Shown: positions 22,962 through 35,900 of the stretch, in pieces
Numbering within the stretch: position 1 is the first letter of the stretch
How the letters are laid out: each line of letters opens with the position of its first letter
NCBI GenBank assembly: GCA_001599715.1
Contig: BCHU01000003.1
Span: 1,612,001 to 1,676,000, forward strand
Source: Phaeotremella fagi
Taxonomy: Eukaryota > Basidiomycota > Tremellomycetes > Tremellales > Phaeotremellaceae
DNA length: 64,000 bases
Direction of reading: 5' to 3'
Made by a program: the position numbers and the translations under genes
Notes under the pieces: model-generated
The model's database searches: none
What the model was told of the DNA's origin: nothing
The model's input: the letters and a program-made list of their open reading frames with translations, nothing else

Positions 22962-24008
22962 TTTGATAGGATGAATCGATTAATTCGAAAGAAGAGGAGG
23001 AGTTTGATACTTGATTTTTGATGGGATTCCTTGGTGCATTGATCTTGTGTTTCATCATCGTTTGTGGTCTGTGGCGATGGTGTTTCTATTGGATTTGTGG
23101 GGAGTGAGTCTCTTGCATGCACGGTTATGATATGTTCTGTTTCATTGGGGTGTCAGAAATTAGGTTCTCAAATGAAGCTTCTGATTAGTGCGAGTGGGAT
23201 TACTCGATATACTACACTAGATATGTAGTAACTAGATAAGAAAGCGTTTCTACCCCTTCTCCAATTAACGCCACTTTCAGAAAGACCTTGAGTTGTCTTC
23301 CAATCGTGAGCAATCCCAGAAATTGTATAATCATTTCAATAACCCTCAATCTTGTTACGATTGACATCATCTGAGGTGCTGATTGACTCGAATCCAGTCC
23401 AGTTGAACTCCACAATCTGAGACAATTTAATCACTCATCTCGGTTGCCTTCACTCGTACACATTTTTTTCTTCATGACGAACATTTTCGACAATCTGCTT
23501 ATACAGTATGCATCGAGAATGTGTCCTGACTCTCCTCTCTACTTACGGTATAGTATTTAGATGATGTATGCATAGATGGATTTAATGGGATGACGGACGA
23601 CAGATGTTGAGTACGGCCGATAGGTGATTGTGGTTAATCTCCCACGGTGACATTACAAGCGTGAGTGAGCAATGCGGTGAGAGGTGGTAGGTGGGTGACA
23701 ACGTCATTTTAGCGTAGAGCTATATTGCTATCTCATTCACATATTCATTCATTTTTCACATTCATTCCAACATCTCTAAAGGTTAGTCATAACATAGATT
23801 TAAATATAGAGGTGACAACTGCTAAGAGTGACATTCAGTAGACCACTCTATCCATCTGAGACAATTCACATTCACTATCACCCACATTCCCCTGACATAA
23901 GCTTATCGGCCTTTCACCCTTCCCTTTCATCACCAATCTATTCTCTATCCTTTTATACTTTTATATCTATACATCAAATTCAACTATTCCCATTTCATAT
24001 AATACATA
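22962..24008. promoter_or_regulatory. Long divergent promoter, glycosyltransferase versus Sip5
   Basis: About 1,050 bp between two divergent starts. Short reading frames such as the minus one at 23212-23415 have no supporting features. The last 150 bases before Sip5 are pyrimidine/CAT-rich, typical of a tremellomycete 5' UTR. No tRNA was recognised. Confidence 0.4.
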
Positions 24009-26009
24009 ATGGGTAACACTTCATCTCATCCTTCATCTTCACAATCAACACCCAACCCCAACCCAATCCCTTCATCATCAAATCCCGCGCCGACACCACC
24101 GATATCCACTTCAACACCACCCCTTCAATCAACTCCATCCACATCACCTTCCCCACCACCACCTCCAACACCAACCCTACTCCCTTATGCAGGTCATTTC
24201 TCACCCCAAAATCCTCACGCATTGTCACATTCCCAAGTCCACGATTATTCCAAATCAGTAGTCACCCAATTAATCTTAGATAACAGATTAGCACCTTTCT
24301 ACAGAGGTTTAGAAGATTACGAAGAAGATTGGACTGACGATGATATCTCACGTGTGCTTACTGAAATGCGTGAGAAAGATTATGTTGACGGTGTAGAGAA
24401 TAGTTTTACGGCTCGATTGAAGGAGGAAAGAGAGGGTGGGAGTACGATGGGCAGTGTCGCTAAGAAAATTCAAAGGGGTAAGGAGAGTCGTAAAGTTGAA
24501 CAAAAGGAGGAGAGAGATAGAAGGGAGATTAAAGCTTATAGGAACGCTGTTGAATGTCCTATTTGTTTTTTGGTAGGTCTTGAATCATTGATTACGGAGT
24601 TGTCACTGACGAAACGCAGAATTACCCACCTAACATCAACACATCGAGATGTTGTCAACAACCGGTTTGCACTGAATGTTTCGTTCAAATCAAACGAACG
24701 GAAGCTACTGTCACCCATCTCGACTCTGAAGCTGCTTGTTGTCCTTTCTGTGTCGAAACTGACTTCGGTGTCATCTACGAGAGACCTCTAGAACCGATCG
24801 CTGCGGATCTGCAATCAGCTCTCAGCACTTCACCCGAAGCTGGTACATCATCTTTCTCAGCTTTATCTTTAGGTTCAGATTCTGAATTAAACGTTGGTCC
24901 AGGTATGGCACCAAAGGTTCAAGAAAGTGTCAGAAGGAAGAGTGTTAGTAGTAAAGCGAAAGAGGTTGTTACCATAGGTAAGTAAATAACATACTGGTCG
25001 AATTGAATTCTGAGACCCTTGACTAACGAGTACAGATCAAATTCGTCCTGATTGGGAAAATAAACTTAACGCAGTTAAAGCTGCTGCTGCTAGACGAGCA
25101 TCGAGAAGAATCGTTATGCGTCAAGTTGGTGATCGACTTATTCCTATCGGTTTCACTTCTTCACGAGCGACTGGAACGGCTGATTTCAGTATGTCTTTAC
25201 CTGCGGAGGATGGATCTAGGAGAGATCGTAGAAGAGGTTCCAATAGAGAACGTGAATTGGAAGAGGTAAGCGTTTTAAAATAAGATCTTGGTAAATACTA
25301 ATTTATCACTTCTTAGTTGATGATCATGGAAGCTATGAGATTGTCGTTACTCGATCATGAAGAGCAACAAAAGAAAGTTGGAGACGGCGAGAGGAGATCA
25401 TCAAATGCCACCAACGCTTCGTCACCGCTTAACCCAAATTTCCAAAGTAACGGTGAATCATCAAGAGCCAGAGCGAATTCTGCTACAGGACCCATAATAA
25501 CTTCATCATCATATACCAGTACCCCTGGTTCAAGTAGTATCAATCTCCATTCTCCATCGGCAGCATCAAAACTCTTATCAAAATTCGGTAACAGAAATCG
25601 ATCGTCTTCAAGTGTATCAGGTAGAAGAGGTAGTGGAGATCATAGAGTTTCATTCGCTCCTTCACCGTCCACTCCTATCGATACCCATCCTTCATCAAAC
25701 GTTTCATCGGCTTTACCTACACCTACGCCTTCGATTCGAGGAGCTTCCTCATCTACCACTAATTTAACTGCTCCAGGTCCAAGATTGAGTTTGGACATGG
25801 CTCCGTTAACTCCTACTAGAGCTGATAATGTGGTTTCTCCAACGACGGTGACGTCGTCTATTTCGACTTCAACTTCAACGTCGACATCGACATCACCGGT
25901 GATCACGACTAAACCACCGTTCAATAGGTTGGATACTGTAGAATCAGAATCTGGTTTGGGAATTGAGGAAAGACCGAGTTATGCTCGATTGGAGAGTAGC
26001 AACGATTGA
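24009..26009 (+). CDS. SIP5: Sip5-like protein (Snf1-interacting)
   Basis: A homologue of yeast Sip5, a protein that interacts with the Snf1 kinase and its phosphatase Reg1/Glc7. Four exons give about 610 residues. The N-terminus [10 protein letters not shown] fits an N-myristoylation signal (Gly2, Ser6). A proline-rich stretch follows. The diagnostic block is [15 protein letters not shown] joined across an intron to [22 protein letters not shown], then [17 protein letters not shown]: a RING-like Cys cluster that marks the Sip5 family. The C-terminal region has [20 protein letters not shown] and a long Ser/Thr-rich disordered tail. A helix [16 protein letters not shown] precedes the tail and looks like a UIM-type ubiquitin-binding segment, which I infer only from pattern. 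Confidence 0.85.
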
Positions 26010-26415
26010 GGGTCGAGAAGGCAGTGATCCTTCTTTCGGTTCGATGGATATTTCGTTTCTTATTTTGGTATCTTTTCTCGAGTCTTTCCAAAGTTTCATT
26101 TTCTACTTTATTTGATTCATGTTCTCTTGACTGCTCATCATATTCTTATTCTCCCTTGTCTTTCCATGTCCATTTGAATCGAATCATTTATCATTGTATG
26201 AGTATTAAATTATGCATGTGTACGAGAACAGGCATGTCCAGTGGCCAGTGTAGATCCTATGTCACCGAAAAAGCCGAAGCGGAAGCAAATCGGCAGCCGT
26301 TTTCAATTACCGCATGGATGGGAGCACAAAGCAACAGCAACAAAACAGCGACGACGAAGACTTTTATTTCTATCATTTACTCATTTAATCTTTTAACAAC
26401 ACCACCCCCCTCGCA
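26010..26415. promoter_or_regulatory. Gap between Sip5 and 2-oxoglutarate dehydrogenase E1
   Basis: About 400 bp containing the Sip5 3' UTR and the promoter of the next gene, both on the plus strand. No structured element was recognised. Confidence 0.4.
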
Positions 26416-29400
26416 ATGATACGCTCTCTACGTGTAGGAGCACGTCTATCACGTCCCAACAAATGTATTCTACCTCTAGCGAGATCTTCATTCCCAAGAT
26501 ACTATGCTACTGAAACTGCCATCCCACCAAGTAAAAATGACATGTTCGCTAATGGAGGTAACACCTTCTATGCAGAGGAGTGAGTTGGAGTCAATCCCCC
26601 CCACACACACACACACACTGACAAATCAACAGAATGTATCGTCATTGGAAAACCGATCCTAAATCCGTTCACGTATCTTGGGCAACTTATTTCTCAGGTC
26701 TCGATAAAGGTGTTCCATCGTCTTCTGCTTATTCACCACCACCTGGGTTTATTGGGGCTGCTAGTAGTGTACCCACACCAGCTGATGGTAGTCCATCGTT
26801 AAACGTTCAGGGTGGAAGTGATTTAACTGATTACTTGAAAGTAAGTCCATATCCTAACAGGTTGTAAACGTCAATTCCTTTCTGACACCCGTCCACAGGT
26901 CCAACTCCTCGTCAGAGCTTACCAAGTTCGTGGTCATCACGTCGCTAATCTCGATCCTCTACATATCCAAGATGCAGATTTAGATTCTAAAGTTCCACCT
27001 GAGTTGAAACTCGATTATTACGGTTGGACAGAGGATGATTTGAAGAAAGAGTTCAGTTTGGGTGATGGCATTTTACCACGTTTCGTTGGTCATGTTAAAG
27101 ACGATAAGATGACTTTGGGTGAAATCATTGAAGAATTAAAAAGAATGTATTGTAAGTCATGCTTCGATTTACATTTCTATATGGCGATTGACTGTTTTTC
27201 ACGCTCTTAGGCGCATCCATCGGTATTCAATACGTTCATATCACAGATAGAGGTCAATGTGATTGGATCAGAGAACGTGTTGAAATCCCTTCCCAATGGG
27301 ATTATTCAACTGAAGAAAAAAGAATGATTCTAGATCGTACAATGTGGTCTGAACTTTTCGAAAAATTCATCGCGTCCAAATATCCAAACGAGAAACGTTT
27401 CGGTTTGGAAGGTTGTGAATCCCTTATTCCAGGTATGAAAGCTTTGATCGATAGATCCGTCGATTCAGGTGTTAAATCCATCGTTATGGGTATGCCTCAT
27501 CGTGGTCGTCTCAACGTTCTCGGTAACGTCATCAGAAAACCTATCGAAGCTATTCTCAACGAATTCGCTGGAAACAAGGACGCAGATGATTCAGGTGGTG
27601 GTGATGTCAAATATCATCTTGGTGCTAATTACGTTAGACCTACTCCATCAGGTAAAAAAGTTTCTCTATCACTCGTCGCCAACCCTTCACATCTTGAGGC
27701 AGAGGATCCAGTTGTTTTAGGTAAAACTCGTGCTATCCAACATTTCGAGGGTGACGAAGGTACAGCTGCTACCGCTATGGGTGTTTTGTTACATGGTGAC
27801 GCAGCTTTCGCTGGTCAAGGTGTAGTCTATGAAACCATGGGAATGCAATCCCTTCAAAACTATGGTACAGGTGGTACGATCCATTTAATCGTTAACAATC
27901 AAATCGGTTTCACTACAGATCCAAGATTCGCCCGTTCGACACCTTACCCATCTGATATCGCTAAATCCATCGATGCACCAATCTTCCATGTTAACGGTGA
28001 CAACGTTGAAGCTGTCAATTTTGTTTGTACACTTGCAGCTGATTGGAGAGCTACTTTCAAAAAGGACGTCGTTATCGATATAGTTTGTTACAGACGTTAC
28101 GGTCATAACGAAACTGATCAACCTTCTTTCACTCAACCTAAAATGTACAAGGCTATTCAGAAACAACCAACTGTTCTTGCGTTATATTCTGATAAATTGA
28201 TCAAAGAAGGTACATTCACTGAGAAAGAGGTTGATGAACATAGACAATGGGTTTGGGGTATGTTGGAAAAAGCCATGGACGCTTCGAAAGAATATAAACC
28301 ATCTGCTAAGGAATGGTTATCATCTTCATGGGACGGTTTCCCGACACCCAAAGAACTCGCTGAGAACGTCTTACCTCATCATCCAACCGGTGCTGAGGAA
28401 GGTACACTCCAAAAGATCGGTCAAGTCATCTCATCCTTCCCAGAAGGTTTCACTCCACACAAAAATCTCGCTAGAATCATTTCAACCAGAGGTAAAACCG
28501 TTTCTGAGGGGACGAACATTGATTGGAGTACCGCTGAAGCTTTGGCTTTCGGTACTTTATGCTTGGAAGGTACACATGTTAGGGTTTCTGGTCAGGATGT
28601 TGAAAGAGGTACTTTCTCTCAACGTCATGCTGTCGTTCATGATCAGGAGAACGAATCGACTTATGTCGCTCTGAAACATCTTGGTTCTGAGCAGGGTTCT
28701 TTCACTGTTACCAATTCTCATTTGTCGGAATTCGGTACTTTGGGTTTCGAACTTGGTTATTCATTGGTTTCACCCCATTCGTTGACAATGTGGGAGGCTC
28801 AATTCGGTGATTTCGCGTAGGTCAAATCTCCCTTTTCCATCGATCAAATACTGATTTGTGAACATCATAGTAACAACGCTCAATGTATCATCGATCAATT
28901 CATCGCAGCAGGTGAACGTAAATGGCTTCAACGTACCGGTTTAGTTTTATCTTTACCACACGGTTACGATGGTCAAGGTCCAGAACATTCTTCAGGTCGT
29001 TTGGAACGTTTCTTACAGTTGTGTGATGATGAACCTAGAATCTATCCTTCTCCTGAAAAATTGGATCGTCAACATCAAGATTGTAACATGCAGGTCGTTT
29101 ATCCTACGACCCCTGCCAACTATTTCCATGTATTGAGACGTCAAAACAAGAGAGAGTTCAGAAAACCTGTAGGTCACCTTCATCGTCTAAATTTTTCTTT
29201 TGGAAGAAGTATGCTGATGCACCTTTTTTAGTTGATCATCTTCTTCTCCAAATCACTCCTTCGTCATCCAATGGCTAGATCTGAACTATCAGAGATGACC
29301 GGTGATACCATCTTCCAGAGATATCTACCTGAACCCCATCCAGATAATTTGGTTTCTAACGATAAAATCAGAAGACATATTTTATGTTCTGGACAGGTTT

Positions 29401-29796
29401 ACTATCAGTTGTTGAAGGAACGTGAAGAACGTGGTATCACTGATGTCGCTATCTCAAGATTGGAACAGATATCACCTTTACCATATGAGTTGGTGAGTAG
29501 CTGTTTCCTACCAAAACAGAAATCTGTCCTGACCCTATTGTTAGCTCACCCCACATCTCGATAAATATCCAAACGCCGATTTAGTCTGGGCACAAGAAGA
29601 ACCATTAAACAACGGTGCATGGACATACGTCCAACCTAGATTAATCACTGCTTTGAAAGCTACGGAAAATCATAAAGACAAAGTACCGATTTATGCGGGT
29701 AGAAAACCAAGTTCTTCAGTTGCCACTGGATCTAAAGCTGCTCATAAAGCTGAGATTGAATTGATCAATGAGATGGCTTTTAATGCTACTGCTTAA
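26416..29796 (+). CDS. KGD1: 2-oxoglutarate dehydrogenase E1 component
   Basis: The thiamine-diphosphate-dependent E1 of the mitochondrial 2-oxoglutarate dehydrogenase complex, which decarboxylates 2-oxoglutarate and transfers the succinyl group to lipoyl-E2. Seven exons give about 1,010 residues. The N-terminus [16 protein letters not shown] is an amphipathic matrix-targeting signal. The family block [21 protein letters not shown] follows in two exons. ThDP-binding and active-site stretches are intact: [67 protein letters not shown], and the C-terminal [14 protein letters not shown] and [20 protein letters not shown]. It ends [13 protein letters not shown] with TAA at 29794-29796. A (GAA)n tract lies just after the stop, and a CA repeat lies in intron 1. 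Confidence 0.96.
26599..26618 (+). repeat. CA dinucleotide repeat in KGD1 intron 1
   Basis: A short CA run preceded by a C-rich stretch, inside the first intron and just before its TTGAC-like branch point (CTGACAAATC). It is the only dinucleotide microsatellite noted in the window. Confidence 0.7.
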
Positions 29797-30361
29797 GGAA
29801 GAGAGGACACGAAGAAGAAGAAGAAGAAGAAGAAGATCATGATGAAAGTTGGACATGATATGTATGATATGTTTAATGCAAATTGATTTGTTACAACGGT
29901 GTTGTGGTGTTGTGGTTCGGTTATTGAGGTGTTGAATTAGGCGATGGTAACAACTAGATTGAATAAGGTAATTTAAATTCAACCATCTGATCATTCATGC
30001 ATCTTTACTATTTGTATTAAACATCATCTATCTCTCATCTATCCAAGTATCCACCTCAACATATCTATCGCATCGTTCAAGACTATTCCTGACGAAATCT
30101 TATCATTAAACATCCATTCCAACGCACAGACTCTAGGCCGTGATTTGATCACGTTGACGTTGTGGTTACGTCTTTCAACCATATTTAGGTTTCAATTTAG
30201 ATTCAAGTCAAACCTATCATAATTGATTATCGACAAGGTTTCTGGTACACCAAATCATCATATAAACGATAGATACGGGAATAACCAAAAGAGAACTTCG
30301 ATTCTAGAATCAAACCAAAGAGGGAAGAAAAACCTACATGAGAGACGTTTAATTTTTCACA
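29797..30361. promoter_or_regulatory. KGD1 3' UTR and promoter of the lipase gene
   Basis: About 565 bp between two plus-strand genes. Apart from the GAA tract near the KGD1 stop no element was recognised. Confidence 0.4.
29812..29836 (+). repeat. GAA trinucleotide repeat in the KGD1 3' region
   Basis: About eight GAA units directly downstream of the KGD1 stop codon, probably in the 3' UTR. It does not code. Confidence 0.8.
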
Positions 30362-33300
30362 ATGATAGACCACATCCTAGGCAGACCATCACCAACTTTC
30401 CGAAGATCCCAAATCTTCCTAGTTCTTTTCTTCTGGGTTTGGAGATTATATAAAGGTGATGGATCTAATCAACCGCATTTACATCGAGGACCTGGACGAG
30501 GGAAAAGAAGTTTATGGTTCAAGATTTGGGTTTTAGTCGTTGGTAGGAAAGGTCATTTATTCGTTCGTAGGATTAACGATAGGTTCAGTGAGTCAAATCT
30601 AGTGTCGAGTACTAGAAAGGGGTTGGTGTTGATGATCATTGGGATAGAACAATTCTCACCGTATCAATTGATTTTGGGGACTTTGACTATCATGTATGCT
30701 ATCAGACATTTGGACGATTTGTTAGGTTTAGGCGGTAGGTGGTTCTTTTTTGTTCGGATAAGCATTTTTGATCATTGATTTCTTTGTTGATTAGCTCCTG
30801 AACCATTGGCTAGACTTGTAGGTTGAATTTCATTCTAAATTGATACACTACCAACTAACATTCATTAGTACTCTCGTTCCTACTACCGAGCTACTTATGT
30901 GAATACAGCTTTCGACGCAGGTTTCGCCTCTGCAATGACCATCAGACCCAAATGGTTGAAGGACATTTGTAGTCTTCTTTTTGCTGGTTATTATTTAGTC
31001 TGGGCGAATGAAGGTGATGAAGTGGTGAGTGATCATTTTCACTTTCGTAACGATCATCTAATGCTATCAACAGCTTCGTCGATTTAGAACTTTATGCACG
31101 GTGGAGATGTTACGAGTAACATGGGAAAAAACTAATAATCCTTATGTAAGGTCCTCAATTCACTTCCATACTGACTAAATAGGTTCGACTGATTACAGCA
31201 ATGTATCGACCTAAACTCAATCTAGTCAAACACGTCTCGATCCCACGTCCAACTTCATCTTCCCGATCATCTCTACCACCCGTCAAAGCCATGTTATTCT
31301 TCTCAGGTTCAGAGAAAGAATTCCAAAATTCCACCCAGTTGATCGTTGATTTCCCAGGTGGAGGTTTTATAGCTATGGGACCGGAATGTCATGAAGAGAG
31401 ATTAAGGACTTGGGCTAAGAGAACTGGGAAACCCGTTTTGGGGATTGATTATGGTAAAGCACCCGAATGTGAGTTCTTTGGGTGTGTCTTGGGTTTGATG
31501 ACTGATTGAATTAGATCCTTATCCTTGGGCTATTGAGGAGGGGTTTGATGCTTATAGGACGTTGATGGAGACTTTTGGGGAATGTATTGGGATCAAAAGT
31601 GGGAAATTGGGAATAGTTTTGACTGGAGATTCAGCGTAGGTCAAGAGTTGTTCAACGGAAATTGACTTTATAGTGGTGGTAACATCTGTGCAACTATCAT
31701 GTTGAGAATTCTAGAACATCCAACATCAATTCCTCGACCTGTTTCAATGATCTTGGCTTATCCAGCACTGGACTTTAATTTCACTTCTTGGATGTCTCCA
31801 GCCAATCTAAGGGTTTTACGTACCGAACAATCAGAAACTCAAATACCTGGAATCGCTCATGCCAAAGATCACATGAGACATAAATCGCCATTGAGTGTCG
31901 TTGAAGATGTTGACAAGAGACGACGGGGTAGACAAAAATCATGGGGAGAAGCTCTTAGTTCGAAATTACCTTTTTCACCTCAGCGTGATGGTTTGTCTAA
32001 AGAACCTACGAGTCCTGGATGGTCTATTCCGAGGACTTTATCATCAAAAGTTCCTGGTTGGATGGTTCCTGCTGACACGGAAGAAGCTGAACCTGTTGAT
32101 TCGGATGACGAGGAGGAGGAAGAAGGGGACGGAGAGACTAGATTTCCTGATTGGAGAAACGACGCTGATAAATCTTTACGTGAACGGGTTAAAACTCCAA
32201 AAGAAGAATCATTGTTTGTGCTGACTGAACCTGAACGTCAGGTTGAGGTCAAGAAGAAGAAGAAGGCGCCGATAGGGACTAGACTGACTATGACTAGTCG
32301 TGTAGGATATTTCCAGGATAGAATCATCTCACCCAGTATGGTAAGTGATCGTTCCATGACGTGTGCTGATGCTCCAGATGCGAGCGATGGCTATTCTTTA
32401 TATCGGACCAAGAAGATGTCCAGATTTCGAAACGGATTATTACATTTCACCTATACTTTCACCACCAAATTTGTTAGCTCATTTCCCACCGGTTTATCTC
32501 ATTTGCGGTGAAAAAGATCCGTTCGTGGATGACACTGTAATTTTCGCTGGTAAAGTCAGAGAAGCCAAGCGTAACAGACGCAGTCAAGCTGAAACGGAAT
32601 CTCGTGGAAAATCAGCGAAATTCGGTGCATCACTTCAAATGTCACAATCGCAATCTAAAGATAAACGATCAGATCCTATACTTGAAGAGAACGAGGATGA
32701 TTGGGTTCAAATGAGGATTATCGAAGGTTGGGGTCATGGATTTATGCAGATGACAAGTTTGATGAGAGAGGTGGATGCTGTTTTGAATGAAATGGCTGAT
32801 TGGATCGATGAGTCTTTTTCGAGACATTCGCAAATGGAACTGTCGAAAAATACGCCAACCATTATCGAACCTCATAATCCAGTTAAACCGGTTAGATCGT
32901 ATAAACCACCATCGAAGAAACCATTAGGTGGAGCGGATCTTGGTGGAGTCTTTGGATTCGATCCAGAGAATGACGAAGGTGTCGTGTCGTTTACACCCAA
33001 ATCTAAACGTAAAACACCACCTCCTTCAAGGTTTAATCCAGTTCCACGAAGATCTTCTAAAGAAATGCTGGAAGGTGAATTGGATTTACATCGTTCGTCG
33101 TCTGCTCCTAAATTTGATATGGATGAAGGTAGTTCAGGCGAGGCGATGATTATCAAAACTCCCCCGTTATCTTTACGATCATTACCACAAGAGAAGGCTA
33201 GGGGCACAGGGACGTTCGCGTTCTTTGGTGGTGGTAGATCAGCATCACCAGTAACGTACAAACCACCACCCAGTGGACCGTTATATGGAAATTACGGTTT

Positions 33301-33577
33301 CGGATCGAATTCACGTCGACCATCTGATCAATCTTCACCGAAACCTATCCCACCTGGTTCAACACCTTCGAATGGACCTACCAACAGTTTGGTGGCTGCT
33401 GCAGTAGCTTCGGCAAGAGCTGCTAGTCCAGCTTTGGCTGCTGCTGGATTGGTCCCACAGAATATCAGTAATGTTTCAGAAGGTGAACTTATGAGACGTA
33501 GACGGATGGAAGCTGTTTTCGGGATGGGGGAGACGGATAGTGCGTTGGCTAGTGATAATGAGGACGAGGATGAGTAG
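30362..33577 (+). CDS. Hormone-sensitive-lipase-type alpha/beta hydrolase
   Basis: A lipase/esterase of the alpha/beta-hydrolase fold-3 group. About eight exons. The N-terminus has a hydrophobic segment (SQIFLVLFFWVWRLY) that could anchor it to the ER or a lipid droplet. The oxyanion-hole block is LIVDFPGGGFIAMGPE. The nucleophile is Ser in GIVLTGDSAGGNICAT (the GDSAGG comes from two exons). The acid is Asp in ICGEKDPFVDD, and the His is in EGWGHGFMQM. A charged insertion of about 170 residues, with an acidic run (DSDDEEEEEGDGE), sits between the nucleophile and the acid and may hold phosphorylation sites, as the regulatory module does in animal HSL. The C-terminal 230 residues are disordered and Ser/Pro-rich. 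Neutral-lipid or steryl-ester hydrolysis is inferred. Confidence 0.85.
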
Positions 33578-33849
33578 GATGGTTGTCGTATTATTCATCA
33601 TTTTGTAGCTGGATTATACCATTTTCATGTACGATGTGTACTTTGTATCGGCTTTAAGTTGAGTTACTGTAAGCGTGTAATAAATAACCGGTAGGGTCGA
33701 GTCGGAATTTCAACAGACAACAACATAACATTTAAATGACTTTTAAGTTAGTTCAATTCATTCTTCTATAAACAAATCAAGAGTGACTTGACGATAACAT
33801 CAAGATCAGTAGTAACAAGCTATATCTTGACTATAGGGACTTGAGAATA

Positions 33850-35827
33850 ATGTCCCCAAGCGTGAAACGTTTGGTACGTCTTCGATCAATATCCAGTGGA
33901 ATAAAGAATCAATTTACACCTCATGGTCACCAACTACGACCTTGTCCTCATCCTTCGACAACAACCCCAAATGCAATCAGACACGCTTCAACAACAGCCA
34001 GTCCATCAGATTGGGTCCAATGGTTAAAAACCACTTCTGTCGAGTCACCCAAAACCCCCAAAAGCGGGAAAGCACTCCTCTTCGCTGGTCTGGTACGTCA
34101 CCTCCAGTACATACAATATCACTCATCAAACTGACGTTCTTAACCTACAGGGTTCATACCCCCATACACCTTATTCACCTACTCAATCTTCTTTGCAAAT
34201 TTGGGAACAGGCTTCGGAAGCTTTGTTGAATCCTGATATGACTATTGGATATGAGGTTAGGGGCTTGGAGGAGTTTGCAGGGGGATTGAACGCTGGAGGG
34301 GTTAGGGGTTGGTTGAGAGGTTGGGTGGAGGGTAGGACTTTGGTATGTTTTTCTGATTTTTATTCTGGATAGTACTAATGGGGTGTAGGACGAACTTATG
34401 AGTCGAGCAGATGTAACGGCTGCTTTTATACTTAGTTCTTCGATTGCTATCTTGGCTAGTGCTCAGGTGAGCTTCTAGACTCCCGTTGATGAATCAAAGC
34501 TCAAACTGTACTTCATTAGGAAAAATCTTCTTCTGGTTCTTTACTTCCTGATGGGACTAGTCATCTTGCAGGTCATGGATTTATAGGTACACTTACGGCG
34601 TTAGTTGCGGCTGGTAGATTGGATTTACCAACTGGAGTTAGATTAGCTGTAGGTCAAAATACAAACCCTCGGAAACAGACAACTAACAAAATCCTTAGAG
34701 GATATACGCCAACCTCCCCTCCTACCCAAAGAAACAGATCTATCCAACGAAATACCTAACGACGGTCCTATCAGCACGAGCAGATCATTCACATTCGTTA
34801 TCACCACCAACCTATATCCCCATCCAACCTTTCTCTTCGGGAGAAGAGATCAACACCATCGGTGAATCTAGTAGTGAACCTGAAAAAAGACGGAGGGCTA
34901 TGCAGTTGATCTTGGATGAGATTCATGGGATGCAGAGATTTTGGGAGAGGGATGGGGAGGATGAGTGGGCTGAGGCTGGGATTATCAATTCCAGTAAAGT
35001 TTGTGTTGTCACTGTGAGTCATCTTCTTATTTGTTATACCTGTCATCTGCTTGTTCGTACGAGGATCATTCTATTGGAGTGACCGTCCGTGGTGATTCTC
35101 TTATCTAGTGGTGATCTATCATATTGATTAGGTCAAAACCGTTCTGAGAGTCCCACTTCTCTGACGGCTGACTGGCCCATCCCATATCTCAATCCAACAT
35201 CTCTACAAGATAGATGGGGACGATGATGATTACTGACATACACGTCTTGTAGGGCACTCAAAATGCTGTTCTACAGGTCATTGATAGATTGCAATACCTC
35301 TATTTGGCTAATCCAGTCATGGATGTTCACATGCCGTGAGTACTCCTTAGATTCAAGTTTCTGATGATCGCAGATGCCCTTATAATACGAAACTTATGGA
35401 ACACGCTTTACCTCAATTTGGATCTGTCATAGATAGATTATATTTCTATAACACTTCACCGGGAATAACGATACTAGATCCAGTAACTACCAATCCTGTA
35501 AGTCTACAACATGCCTACTCGATCTCGACTTACCCTCCAATCCAGATGAAGAATCTATCAGTATCTCTAACAAACCATCTAACCCATCAATTGAGATGGC
35601 ATAAAACATTATCAAAATTATATAACCCGCAAACCACATGTCATCCAGATTCGACAGATGATAATCCAGATGGATGGAAGGCTGTTCCTATCAATCAATT
35701 TCTCACTGTTGGGAAAGGTGCCAAGGGATTAGGTATCATGTTGAAAGGTGAGATCAAGAAGTCTGTTCCTCATTCTGGAATTACCGTTGAGGAGTTTGGT
35801 GTCGGGGAAGAGAAGAGACTGAGGTAG
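33850..35827 (+). CDS. Mitochondrial malonyl-CoA:ACP transferase-like protein, catalytic residues lost
   Basis: The fold is that of FabD/MCAT acyltransferases: KALLFAGLGSYPHTPYS at the start, RADVTAAFILSSSIAILASAQ, then AGHGFIGTLTALVAAGRLDL, SSKVCVVTGTQNAVLQVID and VHMPCPYNTKLMEHALPQF. The Arg/Ser/Thr-rich N-terminus (from the ATG at 33850) looks like a mitochondrial presequence. Three hallmark motifs are altered. The GHSxG nucleophile elbow reads GHGFIG, so the Ser is Gly. The His of the FHS-like motif is Asn in PYNTKLM. GQGSQ is GLGSY. The exons are otherwise intact and spliced by canonical introns, so this is a conserved-looking pseudoenzyme rather than a decayed gene. One intron (35014-35252) is unusually long at 239 nt. 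Confidence 0.75.
35014..35252 (+). other. Long 239-nt intron
   Basis: The intron runs from GTGAGT to a TTGTAG acceptor with a TACTGACAT branch point. It is three to five times the usual intron size here. Two GTGGTGAT-like C-box sequences (about 35089 and 35108) and nearby CTGA boxes (about 35143 and 35161) are present, so it might host a C/D snoRNA, but no terminal stem was convincing. Confidence 0.3.
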
Positions 35828-35900
35828 GGAAATTGATACAGGAGACTATGTATATGCATACAACATCATGAATAACACAAGTACAGCAAAAAATCAGGAG

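Noticed and set aside
23212..23415. Minus-strand frame in the glycosyltransferase/Sip5 promoter
   Set aside because: Short, with no start context, splice partner or recognisable motif.
26006..26419. Plus-strand frame overlapping the Sip5 stop and the KGD1 start
   Set aside because: Composition is that of UTR sequence and it conflicts with two secure genes.
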